Assembly (NCBI GenBank): GCA_011525945.1
Contig: WYBJ01000318.1
Location: 1 to 54,081, forward strand
DNA: 54,081 bases
Source of the DNA: Burkholderiaceae bacterium
Lineage (GTDB): Bacteria > Pseudomonadota > Gammaproteobacteria > Burkholderiales > WYBJ01
Reading direction: 5' to 3'
Shown piece after piece: positions 18,180 to 25,124 of the stretch. The notes under the pieces are model-generated. The model saw only the letters and a program-made list of their open reading frames with translations. It did not search any database and was not told the DNA's origin. Positions within the stretch are counted from its first letter, which is position 1. Each line of letters starts with the position of its first letter. A program made the position numbers and the translations under genes.

Positions 18180-19278
18180 GACCGCGTGCCGTCGCCACCC
18201 GGTTGCGGCCGCTGCGCTTGGCGGTATACAAGGCAGAATCGGCGCGACCCACCAGATCGCGCGCCCGGGCATCGATGTCGGCGCCGCGCAATTCCTCCAT
18301 CAGAGTGGCGATGCCGACCGAGATCGTCACATCGAGCTGCGTGGCATCCGGCAGCTTGAACGCTTGGCCGGCGATCCGCTCGCGGATGCGCTCGGCGATG
18401 GCACGGGCCGCAATCACGTTGGTCTGGACAAGCAGCACCGCGAACTCCTCGCCGCCATAGCGCGCCATCGCATCGGACAGCCGTAGCTGGTCCTTGATCT
18501 GCTCGGCGACCTCGCGCAGAACCGCATCGCCGATCAGATGGCCGTACCGATCGTTCACGCTCTTGAAGTGATCCAGATCGACCAGCAGGCAAGACAACGG
18601 CGAGCCCTTGCGCAACGCCCGGTCGACCTCCTCGCGCAGCCGCTGCTCGAAATAGCGACGGTTGTGCACGCCGGTGAGCGCATCGGTGAGGCCGATGTGC
18701 TTGAGCCGCTCGTTGTTGGCGACATTCTCCAGGCACACCGAGGCGACCGCCGCGAGCCACTCGATGAAGTGGGTCGCCATTCCGGGTGCGAACCGGTCGG
18801 GTCGAAGGCTCCCCAGGTTGAGGCTTCCGACCAGTTGGCCCCAGCGCGTGAGCGGCAGAATCGCCACGCTCGAAGGTACAGGACTCTCGGCCGGGAAGAG
18901 CACACGCTGGCGCGCGGGATCGAACGACCCGAGCACCGGCTGATTGCCCGCGCCGAACAACGCGGACAAGTAAACGTCGCGATCGAAAATGATGAGCCCG
19001 GGGAAACCCTCGGGTGCGGCTTCCGCATCCATCAACGTGCGGCGCAGATCATAGTCGGCATCGATCAAGGACAGGGTGACGACATCGAGCTCGAAAGCGT
19101 CGCGGTAGTCTTCCAGGATCGCCTCGATCAGCTCCTTGAAGCTGACGATGCCGATCAGGCGCAGCTCCACCTTCTGGAAGCGTGCGAGCACGCGCTCGTT
19201 GTAACGCGCGCGCTCCATGAGCTCGGCCAGTCGGCGCCGCAGCTCCACGTTCTCGCGCTGGAGCTCGTCGGCTGGCAT
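18130..19278 (-). CDS. Diguanylate cyclase with DUF484/GAF-like sensor
   Basis: A 382-residue soluble protein: coiled-coil (residues about 5-35), a DUF484/GAF-like sensory domain (about 40-190; ILPLTRWGQLVGSLNLGSLRPDRF) and a C-terminal GGDEF domain. The catalytic motif is GGEEF (275-279), preceded by the intact inhibitory I-site RLSD (266-269), so it should be an active, product-inhibited cyclic-di-GMP synthase. LTDALTGVHNRRYFEQRL and DLDHFKSVNDRYGHLIGDAVL are standard. The ATG at 19278 was chosen over a TTG at 19296. No transmembrane segment is seen. The 3' end runs into metF on the other strand. Confidence 0.93.
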   Translation of the reverse strand: MPADELQRENVELRRRLAELMERARYNERVLARFQKVELRLIGIVSFKELIEAILEDYRDAFELDVVTLSLIDADYDLRRTLMDAEAAPEGFPGLIIFDRDVYLSALFGAGNQPVLGSFDPARQRVLFPAESPVPSSVAILPLTRWGQLVGSLNLGSLRPDRFAPGMATHFIEWLAAVASVCLENVANNERLKHIGLTDALTGVHNRRYFEQRLREEVDRALRKGSPLSCLLVDLDHFKSVNDRYGHLIGDAVLREVAEQIKDQLRLSDAMARYGGEEFAVLLVQTNVIAARAIAERIRERIAGQAFKLPDATQLDVTISVGIATLMEELRGADIDARARDLVGRADSALYTAKRSGRNRVATARGPTTRAAARSSSPPLPG

Positions 19279-19407
19279 GTGATCGGGTGGGCACAAGGTC
19301 GTCCGATTGTACCTGCGACCGAGGGCTGCGTAGCCGAATATGTGCTCGTCGCGGGCCGCGCCGGCGCGGCCCGAGATGCACGGACTTGGCCGGCGCCGGA
19401 CCGCCCG

Positions 19408-20937
19408 CTACGCGGCGCGCGCTTGGCCCTTCTTCTTCGCCTGTGCCGCGCGCGCATGCTGAGACGCATAGGCGGCGTGCGCGGCCGCCTCGGCATCGCC
19501 GACATGAACCGCGACACCCAGGTCGGAGAGCACCGAGCCGAGCGCCGCGAGGCATAGCATCACGTTATCGGCGCGGCACGAATAACCCATCATGCCGAAA
19601 CGCCAGATCTTACCGGCCAGGGGACCCAGACCCGCGCCGATCTCGAGCCCGAACTCGTTCAGAAGCCTGCGCCGCACTTCCGCCTCGTCAGCGCCTTGCG
19701 CGCAAAACACGGCGTTCATCTGCGGCAGCTGATACTCGTCCTTGACGAGGTAACGCAGGCCGAGCGACTCGAGCCCGGCCTTGAGCGCCAGATGATGGCG
19801 ATGATGGCGCGCCCAGCAGTTCTCCAGCCCTTCCTCGCGCAGGAGTAGCAGCGCCTCGTGTAGTGCAAACAGTGCATTGGTCGGCGCGGTGTGGTGGTAG
19901 GTGCGCTGGCTCGCGCCCCAGTACCCGAGCAGCAGGTTCATGTCCATGAACCAGCTCTTGATCTTGTCCTTGCGCGCCTTCACGTAATCGACCACGCGTT
20001 CGGAGAACGACACCGGCGACAATCCCGGCGTGCACGACAGGCACTTCTGGCTCGCGGAGTAGATCGCATCGATGCCCCATTCGTCGACCAGGACCGGCGT
20101 GCCGCCCAGCGAGGTCACGGCATCGACGATGACGAGCGCCCCGTAGCGATGCGCGATCTCGGTCAGCAACTTGGCATCGGATTGGCAGCCGGTCGAGGTC
20201 TCGGCGTGCACGAAGGCCACCACGCGCACGTCGCGATTGCTCTTGAGCGCGTCCTCGAGCTTCTGCGGATCGACCGGATCGCCCCAGGTCTCGTCGATGA
20301 CGATCGGGTGGCCGCCGCAGCGCTCGACGTTCTCGATCATGCGAGCGCCGAAGACGCCATTGCGGCACACCAGCACCTTGTCCCCGGGGGCGACCATGTT
20401 GACGAAGCAGAATTCCATGCCGACCGAGCCGGGTCCGGAGATCGGGAAAGTGAGCGCGTTCTTCGTCTGGTAGACGTAGCGCAGGAGCGTCTTCAACTCC
20501 TCCATCATGTCGACGAAGATCGGATCGAGATATCCGATTGCGGGTTGGCTCATGGTCGTGAGAACCCGCGGATGGATCTCGGTCGGCCCGGGCCCCATGA
20601 GCGTGCGTTGCGGCGGGTGGAAGGAATGGATGCGTTTCGCGGGGGCGTAGTTGTTCATGCTTTCGTTCCCTGGCAGGGGCGACCCGAACAGGCTCTCGCC
20701 GTCGGGTCGCGATTTCAACTTGAGCGGTTTGCGCACGGTTGCCTCGTTCAGGATCTCCGCCGCAGTGATCTCGCCGCCGGTGAGCTGCTCGATCTCCATC
20801 GCCCAGCGCGCCGGCACGTAACCGACCTTGATCCAGTTGCTGACCACAGCACGATCGACGCTCAAGCGCCGCGCCAACTCGGCTTGGCTGCCGAAAAGCT
20901 CGACCAGACGGCCGGCACAGTTCATTTTGAGCTTCAC
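19408..20937 (-). CDS. Cro/YdaS-like HTH domain fused to alanine/serine-glyoxylate aminotransferase
   Basis: One uninterrupted frame of 509 codons from the GTG at 20937 (in-frame ATG at 20925). Residues about 9-65 are a Cro/CI- or YdaS-like helix-turn-helix (GSQAELARRLSVDRAVVSNWIKVGYVP, then AMEIEQLTGGEITAAEIL). A hydrophilic linker (about 66-93) leads to a complete class V aminotransferase starting MNNYAPAKRIHSF at residue 94. This has GPGPTEIHPRVL, SGPGSVGMEF, HAETSTGCQSD, VDAVTSLGG and PLP lysine K298 in SASQKCLS (205 if counted from Met94). The C-terminus is Ala/Lys-rich. The enzyme half resembles alanine- or serine-glyoxylate aminotransferases. Met94 (ATG at 20658) has its own AGGGA Shine-Dalgarno, so a shorter enzyme-only product is possible. 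A promoter with a perfect palindrome lies upstream. Confidence 0.85.
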   Translation of the reverse strand: MKLKMNCAGRLVELFGSQAELARRLSVDRAVVSNWIKVGYVPARWAMEIEQLTGGEITAAEILNEATVRKPLKLKSRPDGESLFGSPLPGNESMNNYAPAKRIHSFHPPQRTLMGPGPTEIHPRVLTTMSQPAIGYLDPIFVDMMEELKTLLRYVYQTKNALTFPISGPGSVGMEFCFVNMVAPGDKVLVCRNGVFGARMIENVERCGGHPIVIDETWGDPVDPQKLEDALKSNRDVRVVAFVHAETSTGCQSDAKLLTEIAHRYGALVIVDAVTSLGGTPVLVDEWGIDAIYSASQKCLSCTPGLSPVSFSERVVDYVKARKDKIKSWFMDMNLLLGYWGASQRTYHHTAPTNALFALHEALLLLREEGLENCWARHHRHHLALKAGLESLGLRYLVKDEYQLPQMNAVFCAQGADEAEVRRRLLNEFGLEIGAGLGPLAGKIWRFGMMGYSCRADNVMLCLAALGSVLSDLGVAVHVGDAEAAAHAAYASQHARAAQAKKKGQARAA

Positions 20938-20953
20938 TCGACGGGACGCCGCA

Positions 20954-20982
20954 AAGGTAGCATGTCAAATTTAATTTGACAA
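20954..20982 (-). promoter_or_regulatory. Putative promoter of the HTH-aminotransferase gene
   Basis: On the minus strand, TTGTCA (20982-20977, 5 of 6 to the -35 consensus) is followed after exactly 17 bp by TACCTT (20959-20954). Predicted transcription start is about 20947, giving a leader of roughly 10 nt to the GTG at 20937 or 22 nt to the ATG at 20925. The 19-bp palindrome at 20963-20981 fills most of the -35/spacer region, so a bound repressor would exclude RNA polymerase. Confidence 0.5.
20963..20981. promoter_or_regulatory. Perfect 19-bp palindromic operator candidate
   Basis: TGTCAAATT-T-AATTTGACA is a perfect 9-bp inverted repeat around a single central base. It stands out as A+T-rich in a strongly G+C-rich region and sits 25 bp upstream of the GTG start of the HTH-aminotransferase fusion. 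Size and symmetry suit a dimeric HTH repressor. The obvious candidate ligand is the HTH domain encoded immediately downstream (autoregulation); binding is inferred. Confidence 0.6.
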
Positions 20983-21193
20983 TGCAGTAATTCATCACCC
21001 TCGCGGCGCGATTTCGGCGGCCCGATCCGGGTCATCCGCAAGCCTGCTGGCCTGCGAGGCGGCTTGGCGGCCGATCCGGCGCGGCAGCCGTGATAGCATT
21101 TGCCGCTACCTTCCTGCGACTTCACCCGGTATCGGTTCCGTTTCCGCCGAAGCCGACGAGGGTGCGGCCACAACGCAAGTAGCGAGCCAGTCG

Positions 21194-21928
21194 ATGCCCG
21201 ACACCGAATCGAAGTCCTCGACCATCGCGAAACGTATCGCACCGCACGAACGGCTCATCCTGCCCTTGGACGTGCCCGACAATGCGGCCGCATTGGCCCT
21301 GGTGCAGCAACTCGGCGATGCGGTCACCTTCTACAAGGTCGGGCTGGAGCTCATCATCGGCGGCGAATTCACCCGACTGGTCGACGAGCTCTTGCGGCGC
21401 GGCAAGAAAGTCATGCTGGACGGCAAGTTTTTCGACGTGCCTGAAACCGTAAGAGCGGCCGTTCGCCAGGCGGGGAAACACGACGTCACGTTCGTTACGG
21501 TACATGGCAACGACGAGATGCTGCGCGCTGCCGTGGCGGAGAAAAAAGGCGGTATGCGGATCCTCGCCGTGACGGTTCTCACCAGTCTCGACGACGCCGA
21601 CCTGAGAGACCTTGGATTCCAGGTCGATGTGCCGACTCTGGTGCGCTCGCGCGCCAGACGCGCGCTCGAGCTCGGCTGTGACGGTGTCGTATGCTCGGGG
21701 CAGGAAGCCGAGGATCTTCGGCAGCGCACGGGGAATCAGTTCCTGATCGTGACCCCCGGCATTCGCCCGGTCAAGAACGTGGATGATCAGAAGCGAACGG
21801 TCGACGTGGAAGAGGCATTTCAGATGGGCGCCGACTATATCGTCGTGGGGCGCCCAATTCGCGCCGCGGCAGACCCGAAGCAGGCGGCCGAGTCGGTGCA
21901 GGCGAGAATCGCCAGGATATTCGCCTGA
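21194..21928 (+). CDS. pyrF: Orotidine 5'-phosphate decarboxylase
   Basis: Last step of UMP synthesis; TIM-barrel decarboxylase of 244 residues. The catalytic set is visible: K48 (TFYKVGLEL) and D76-x-K78-x-x-D81 (LDGKFFDVPETV), equivalent to E. coli K44, D71, K73, D76. The phosphate-binding end VTPGIRP and DYIVVGRPI is also present. The ATG at 21194 gives an N-terminus about 10-15 residues longer than in E. coli; no better internal start is obvious. Its stop lies 17 bp from the stop of the convergent pteridine reductase gene. Confidence 0.96.
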   Translation: MPDTESKSSTIAKRIAPHERLILPLDVPDNAAALALVQQLGDAVTFYKVGLELIIGGEFTRLVDELLRRGKKVMLDGKFFDVPETVRAAVRQAGKHDVTFVTVHGNDEMLRAAVAEKKGGMRILAVTVLTSLDDADLRDLGFQVDVPTLVRSRARRALELGCDGVVCSGQEAEDLRQRTGNQFLIVTPGIRPVKNVDDQKRTVDVEEAFQMGADYIVVGRPIRAAADPKQAAESVQARIARIFA

Positions 21929-21945
21929 TCCCGCGCGGCGAGCCG

Positions 21946-22695
21946 CTACAACACGAGGCTACGCCCACCGTCGACCGCGAGCACCTGCCCGGTAACGAAA
22001 GGCGCCTCGGCGATGAGATAGTGCACCGCGGCCGCAATGTCCTCGGGTGAACCGATCCGACCCATCGGAGTGCGGCGCAGAATCTCTTTTTGCAGCTTCG
22101 GCACGGCGAGCGTACCCTTTTCCGGCCAGGCGATCGCACCGGGCGCGACTGCGTTCACGCGCACATGCGGTGCGAGCTCCAGTGCAAGGGCGCGCGTCAG
22201 CGCTACCAGTCCCGCCTTGGCAACGCTGTACACCAAGTGACCTTCGAGCGGGCGCTCGGCGTGCACGTCCGCGATGTTGACGACGGCGCCGCGTCGGCGC
22301 GTGAGCTCGGCGCATGCGGCCCGCACCAGGAACAGCGGCGCCTGCAAATTGGTGCCGACGAGATCATTCCATTGCTGCCAGCCGATGTCCGCAAGCGGCG
22401 TGGGATAGAAGCTCGATGCATTGTTGACGAGCGCATCGAGCCGGCCGAATCGCGCGATCGCGTTCGTCACGAGCGTGCCGAGCGCATCGACGTCGAGCAG
22501 ATCGGCGCACACGCACGCTACCGAACCGGGCCGGGCGGCCTCGAGCCGGCGTTCGAGGCGCATGGCGTGCGAACGCGACGTGCGATAATGAATCACGACA
22601 TCCGCGCCGGCCGCGTGCAGGCGCCTGCAAATCGACGCGCCTACACGACGAGCGCCGCCGGTGACAAGCACGACCCTGCCCGTCAATCCGCTCAT
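21946..22695 (-). CDS. Pteridine reductase / dihydromonapterin reductase-type SDR
   Basis: A 249-residue short-chain dehydrogenase. The cofactor motif is TGGARRVG (T12-G19), the TGx3RxG variant that marks pteridine reductases rather than the usual TGx3GxG, and predicts NADPH. The catalytic set is D143 (NIADVHAERP), Y156 and K160 (YSVAK). An Asp 13 residues before the Tyr, in place of the usual Ser, mirrors Leishmania PTR1 (Asp181, Tyr194, Lys198). NNASSFYPTP and VNAVAPGAI are standard. It probably reduces dihydropteridines such as dihydromonapterin or dihydrofolate (FolM-like). The start could be extended to an ATG at 22722. Divergent from the next gene with only 54 bp between. Confidence 0.88.
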   Translation of the reverse strand: MSGLTGRVVLVTGGARRVGASICRRLHAAGADVVIHYRTSRSHAMRLERRLEAARPGSVACVCADLLDVDALGTLVTNAIARFGRLDALVNNASSFYPTPLADIGWQQWNDLVGTNLQAPLFLVRAACAELTRRRGAVVNIADVHAERPLEGHLVYSVAKAGLVALTRALALELAPHVRVNAVAPGAIAWPEKGTLAVPKLQKEILRRTPMGRIGSPEDIAAAVHYLIAEAPFVTGQVLAVDGGRSLVL

Positions 22696-22749
22696 GTCAT
22701 TTGCATGACGCATCGCTTGCATGGTGACATCGATTCTACCCGAAGCACG

Positions 22750-23928
22750 ATGAGCGCCCCGTCCTGGCCGTTGCCGCCGCACCTGCCGCAGCCCGACCGG
22801 GCGGCCACCGCACGCAGCCGCATGCTGCGTGAGCGCGTGTTGAGCGAGATCGCGCGCGACGGATTTCTGCCGTTCACGCGCTTCATGGAGCTTGCACTCT
22901 ACGCCCCGGGGCTGGGTTATTACGCGAGCGGTGCGCCCAAGCTCGGATCGGTCGGCGATTTCGTCACCGCCCCCGAAATCACGGCGTCGTTCGGCGCCGC
23001 ACTCGCCGCCCAGCTCGCTGAGCTGATCGCGGCCGGATGCGAAGACATCGTCGAGCTCGGCGCCGGCAACGGCACGCTCGCCACCGACATCCTGAACGAG
23101 CTCGAGCGGCGCGACTGCCTGCCTCGCCGCTACGACATCCTGGAGGTTTCTGCCGCAATGGCGAAGCGGCAGCGTGCGACACTCCAGGCGGGCGTGCCTC
23201 ACTTGCTCGATCGCGTGCGTTGGATCGCGCGCCTGCCGGAGCGCATCCGCGGCGTGGTGCTCGGCAACGAAGTGCTCGATGCCATGCCGGCGGCGCTGGT
23301 CGCACACCGCGACGGCGAACTCGTTGAGCTCGGTGTGGCGCGCGTATCGCCCGATAGCGACGAGCTCGCGTGGACGAGCCGTCCCGCCAGCGGTGAAGTG
23401 CTGCGGGCTGCGCAAGCCCTGCGGTTGCCGCAGGACTATACGACCGAGTTGCACCTGGCAGCGCGCGGGCTCGTGCGCGCCTTGGGCGAGGCGCTCGAGC
23501 ACGGCGTGGTGCTGCTGCTCGACTACGGCTTCGCGCATCACGAGTACTACCACCCGCAGCGCAACCGCGGCACGCTCATGTGCCACTATCGCCACTATGC
23601 CCACGACGATCCGCTCGCGCTCATCGGCTTGCAGGACATCAGCGTGCACGTCGATTTTTCCGCACTCGCCGACGCGGCGCGCGAGTCCGGGCTGAAGGTG
23701 CTCGGCTATGCCACCCAGGCGCACTTCCTGATCGATTGCGGCATCCTCGAACGGCTCGCGACCATCCCCGTCGAGGAGACCGTGCGCTATACCAAGGCTG
23801 CCGCAGGCGTGCAAAAGCTATTGAGCCCGGCGGAAATGGGCGAGTTGTTCAAGACGATCGCATTCGGTCGCGGCGTGGCGGGGCCGCTCCTCGGTTTTCG
23901 CAGCGGCGATCGGCGCGCGGCGTTATGA
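22750..23928 (+). CDS. MidA/NDUFAF7-family SAM-dependent methyltransferase
   Basis: A 392-residue class I methyltransferase of the MidA (DUF185, COG1565) family. Diagnostic blocks are IARDGFLPFTRFMELALYAPGLGYYASG, GDFVTAPEITASFG, the SAM-binding motif IVELGAGNGTLATDIL, VVLGNEVLDAMPAAL, LLLDYGFAHHEYYHPQRNRGTLMCHYRH and QDISVHVDFSALA. The mitochondrial relative NDUFAF7 symmetrically dimethylates an arginine of the complex I 49-kDa subunit; the bacterial substrate is not established. The ATG at 22750 is used. The zinc alcohol dehydrogenase gene follows 16 bp downstream, so the two are probably co-transcribed. Confidence 0.92.
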   Translation: MSAPSWPLPPHLPQPDRAATARSRMLRERVLSEIARDGFLPFTRFMELALYAPGLGYYASGAPKLGSVGDFVTAPEITASFGAALAAQLAELIAAGCEDIVELGAGNGTLATDILNELERRDCLPRRYDILEVSAAMAKRQRATLQAGVPHLLDRVRWIARLPERIRGVVLGNEVLDAMPAALVAHRDGELVELGVARVSPDSDELAWTSRPASGEVLRAAQALRLPQDYTTELHLAARGLVRALGEALEHGVVLLLDYGFAHHEYYHPQRNRGTLMCHYRHYAHDDPLALIGLQDISVHVDFSALADAARESGLKVLGYATQAHFLIDCGILERLATIPVEETVRYTKAAAGVQKLLSPAEMGELFKTIAFGRGVAGPLLGFRSGDRRAAL

Positions 23929-23944
23929 CTGTCGAGGACCCGAT

Positions 23945-24934
23945 ATGAAAGCGATGCAGTTGGCCGCAGCGGGCGAACGCCTTGCCTTGGTCGATATTCC
24001 CGTCCCCGAGCCCGCGGCTGGCCAACTGCTCGTGCGCGTGCGCGCTTGCGGCGTCTGCCGCACCGATCTGCACGTGACCGACGGCGAGCTCACCGGCGGC
24101 AAGATGCCGATCGTACCCGGTCACGAAATCGTGGGCGAGGTGGTGGCATGCGGGGCCGGAGCCGAGCGCTTCGCGCTCGGTGGGCGCGTCGGCATTCCGT
24201 GGCTCGGTGCAAGCTGCGGGCACTGCGCCTTCTGCCGCTCGGGGCGAGAGAATCTCTGTCGTGCCGCGCGTTTCACCGGTTATCACATCGACGGCGGCTA
24301 TGCCGAATATGCGTGCGCCGACGTACGCTTCTGCTTTGCCTTGCCCGATGCGTATAGCGACATCGAAGCCGCACCCTTGCTGTGTGCGGGACTGATCGGA
24401 TATCGCGCGCTCGCGATGGCCGGGGACGCGGCGGTGATCGGCATCTATGGCTTTGGCGCCGCAGCGCATATCGTCGCCCAGGTGGCACGCCACCAAGGGC
24501 GCACGCTCTATGCATTCACGCGTCCGGGCGATACCCAGGCGCAGCGCTTTGCGCTGAGCCTGGGGGCGGCGTGGAGCGGCGATTCCGGCCAGGAACCGCC
24601 GAGCCCCCTCGATGCCGCGATCATCTTCGCCCCGGTAGGCGCCCTGGTTCCGGCGGCGCTGCGCGCCACGGCGCCTGGCGGCACCGTCGTATGCGCCGGC
24701 ATCCATATGAGCGACATTCCGTCCTTTCCGTACCGCATCCTGTGGGAGGAGCGCACCATCCGTTCGGTGGCGAACCTGACACGCATCGACGGCGAGGCGT
24801 TTCTCGCGTTGGCCCCCAAGGTGCCCGTACGAACCGAGGTGCAGGTCTTCGCCCTGGCGCAGGCGAACGAGGCGCTGGACCGACTGCGCGGCGGGCGCAT
24901 CACGGGTGCGGCCGTGCTGGTGAACGGCTGCTGA
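23945..24934 (+). CDS. Zinc-dependent alcohol dehydrogenase (MDR family)
   Basis: A 329-residue medium-chain dehydrogenase. The N-terminal catalytic domain carries the first zinc-ligand region CGVCRTDLHVTDGEL, PIVPGHEIVGEV, and the structural-zinc cysteines of CGHCAFCRSGRENLC. The Rossmann domain follows (AVIGIYGFGAAAHIVAQVA). Both zinc sites look intact. The substrate is unknown; relatives reduce or oxidise simple alcohols. It lies 16 bp after the MidA-family gene and is followed by a terminator-like hairpin, so it probably ends the transcription unit. Confidence 0.9.
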   Translation: MKAMQLAAAGERLALVDIPVPEPAAGQLLVRVRACGVCRTDLHVTDGELTGGKMPIVPGHEIVGEVVACGAGAERFALGGRVGIPWLGASCGHCAFCRSGRENLCRAARFTGYHIDGGYAEYACADVRFCFALPDAYSDIEAAPLLCAGLIGYRALAMAGDAAVIGIYGFGAAAHIVAQVARHQGRTLYAFTRPGDTQAQRFALSLGAAWSGDSGQEPPSPLDAAIIFAPVGALVPAALRATAPGGTVVCAGIHMSDIPSFPYRILWEERTIRSVANLTRIDGEAFLALAPKVPVRTEVQVFALAQANEALDRLRGGRITGAAVLVNGC

Positions 24935-24936
24935 TC

Positions 24937-24965
24937 GCGGATTGCGGTTGCATCCGTTTTTCTTT
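24937..24965 (+). terminator. Rho-independent terminator after alcohol dehydrogenase gene
   Basis: A 5-bp stem CGGAT (24938-24942) / ATCCG (24952-24956), extendable by one G-U pair, with a 9-nt loop, is followed at once by TTTTTCTTT (24957-24965). It lies 2 bp after the stop codon. The short stem makes it modest in strength, but the T-run is clear. Confidence 0.55.
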
Positions 24966-24987
24966 CGCGACCGACCGGACGCGAAAG
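24962..24987. repeat. Second, longer hairpin overlapping the terminator T-run
   Basis: A perfect 8-bp inverted repeat CTTTCGCG (24962-24969) / CGCGAAAG (24980-24987) with a 10-nt loop. Its 5' arm begins inside the T-run of the preceding terminator hairpin. No T-run follows on the plus strand. It could stabilise RNA 3' ends or back up termination; its role is inferred only from position. Confidence 0.45.
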
Positions 24988-25075
24988 CCGACGGTTTCCA
25001 GGCCGCAGGTCGTGATACGCGCGTCGTTACAGTTCCTCAGGTGCGATCAGGGAGCGCACGGGCCGCGACTGCCAT

Positions 25076-25081
25076 TACAAT
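25076..25081 (+). promoter_or_regulatory. Possible -10 element for the acyl-CoA dehydrogenase pair
   Basis: TACAAT, one mismatch from the -10 consensus, sits 44 bp upstream of the first acyl-CoA dehydrogenase ATG, in the only A+T-rich patch of the leader. The -35 region is weak. A strong ribosome-binding site AAGGAGGG (25110-25117) follows, 7 nt before the ATG. Confidence 0.3.
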
Positions 25082-25124
25082 GCTCCCAGCCACCGGCTGA
25101 TGCCCGATCAAGGAGGGAAACGTC

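Noticed and set aside
22696..23814. 5' extension of the pteridine reductase frame (622 codons in total)
   Set aside because: The extension is antisense to the MidA-family gene; the SDR itself needs only the part to 22695.
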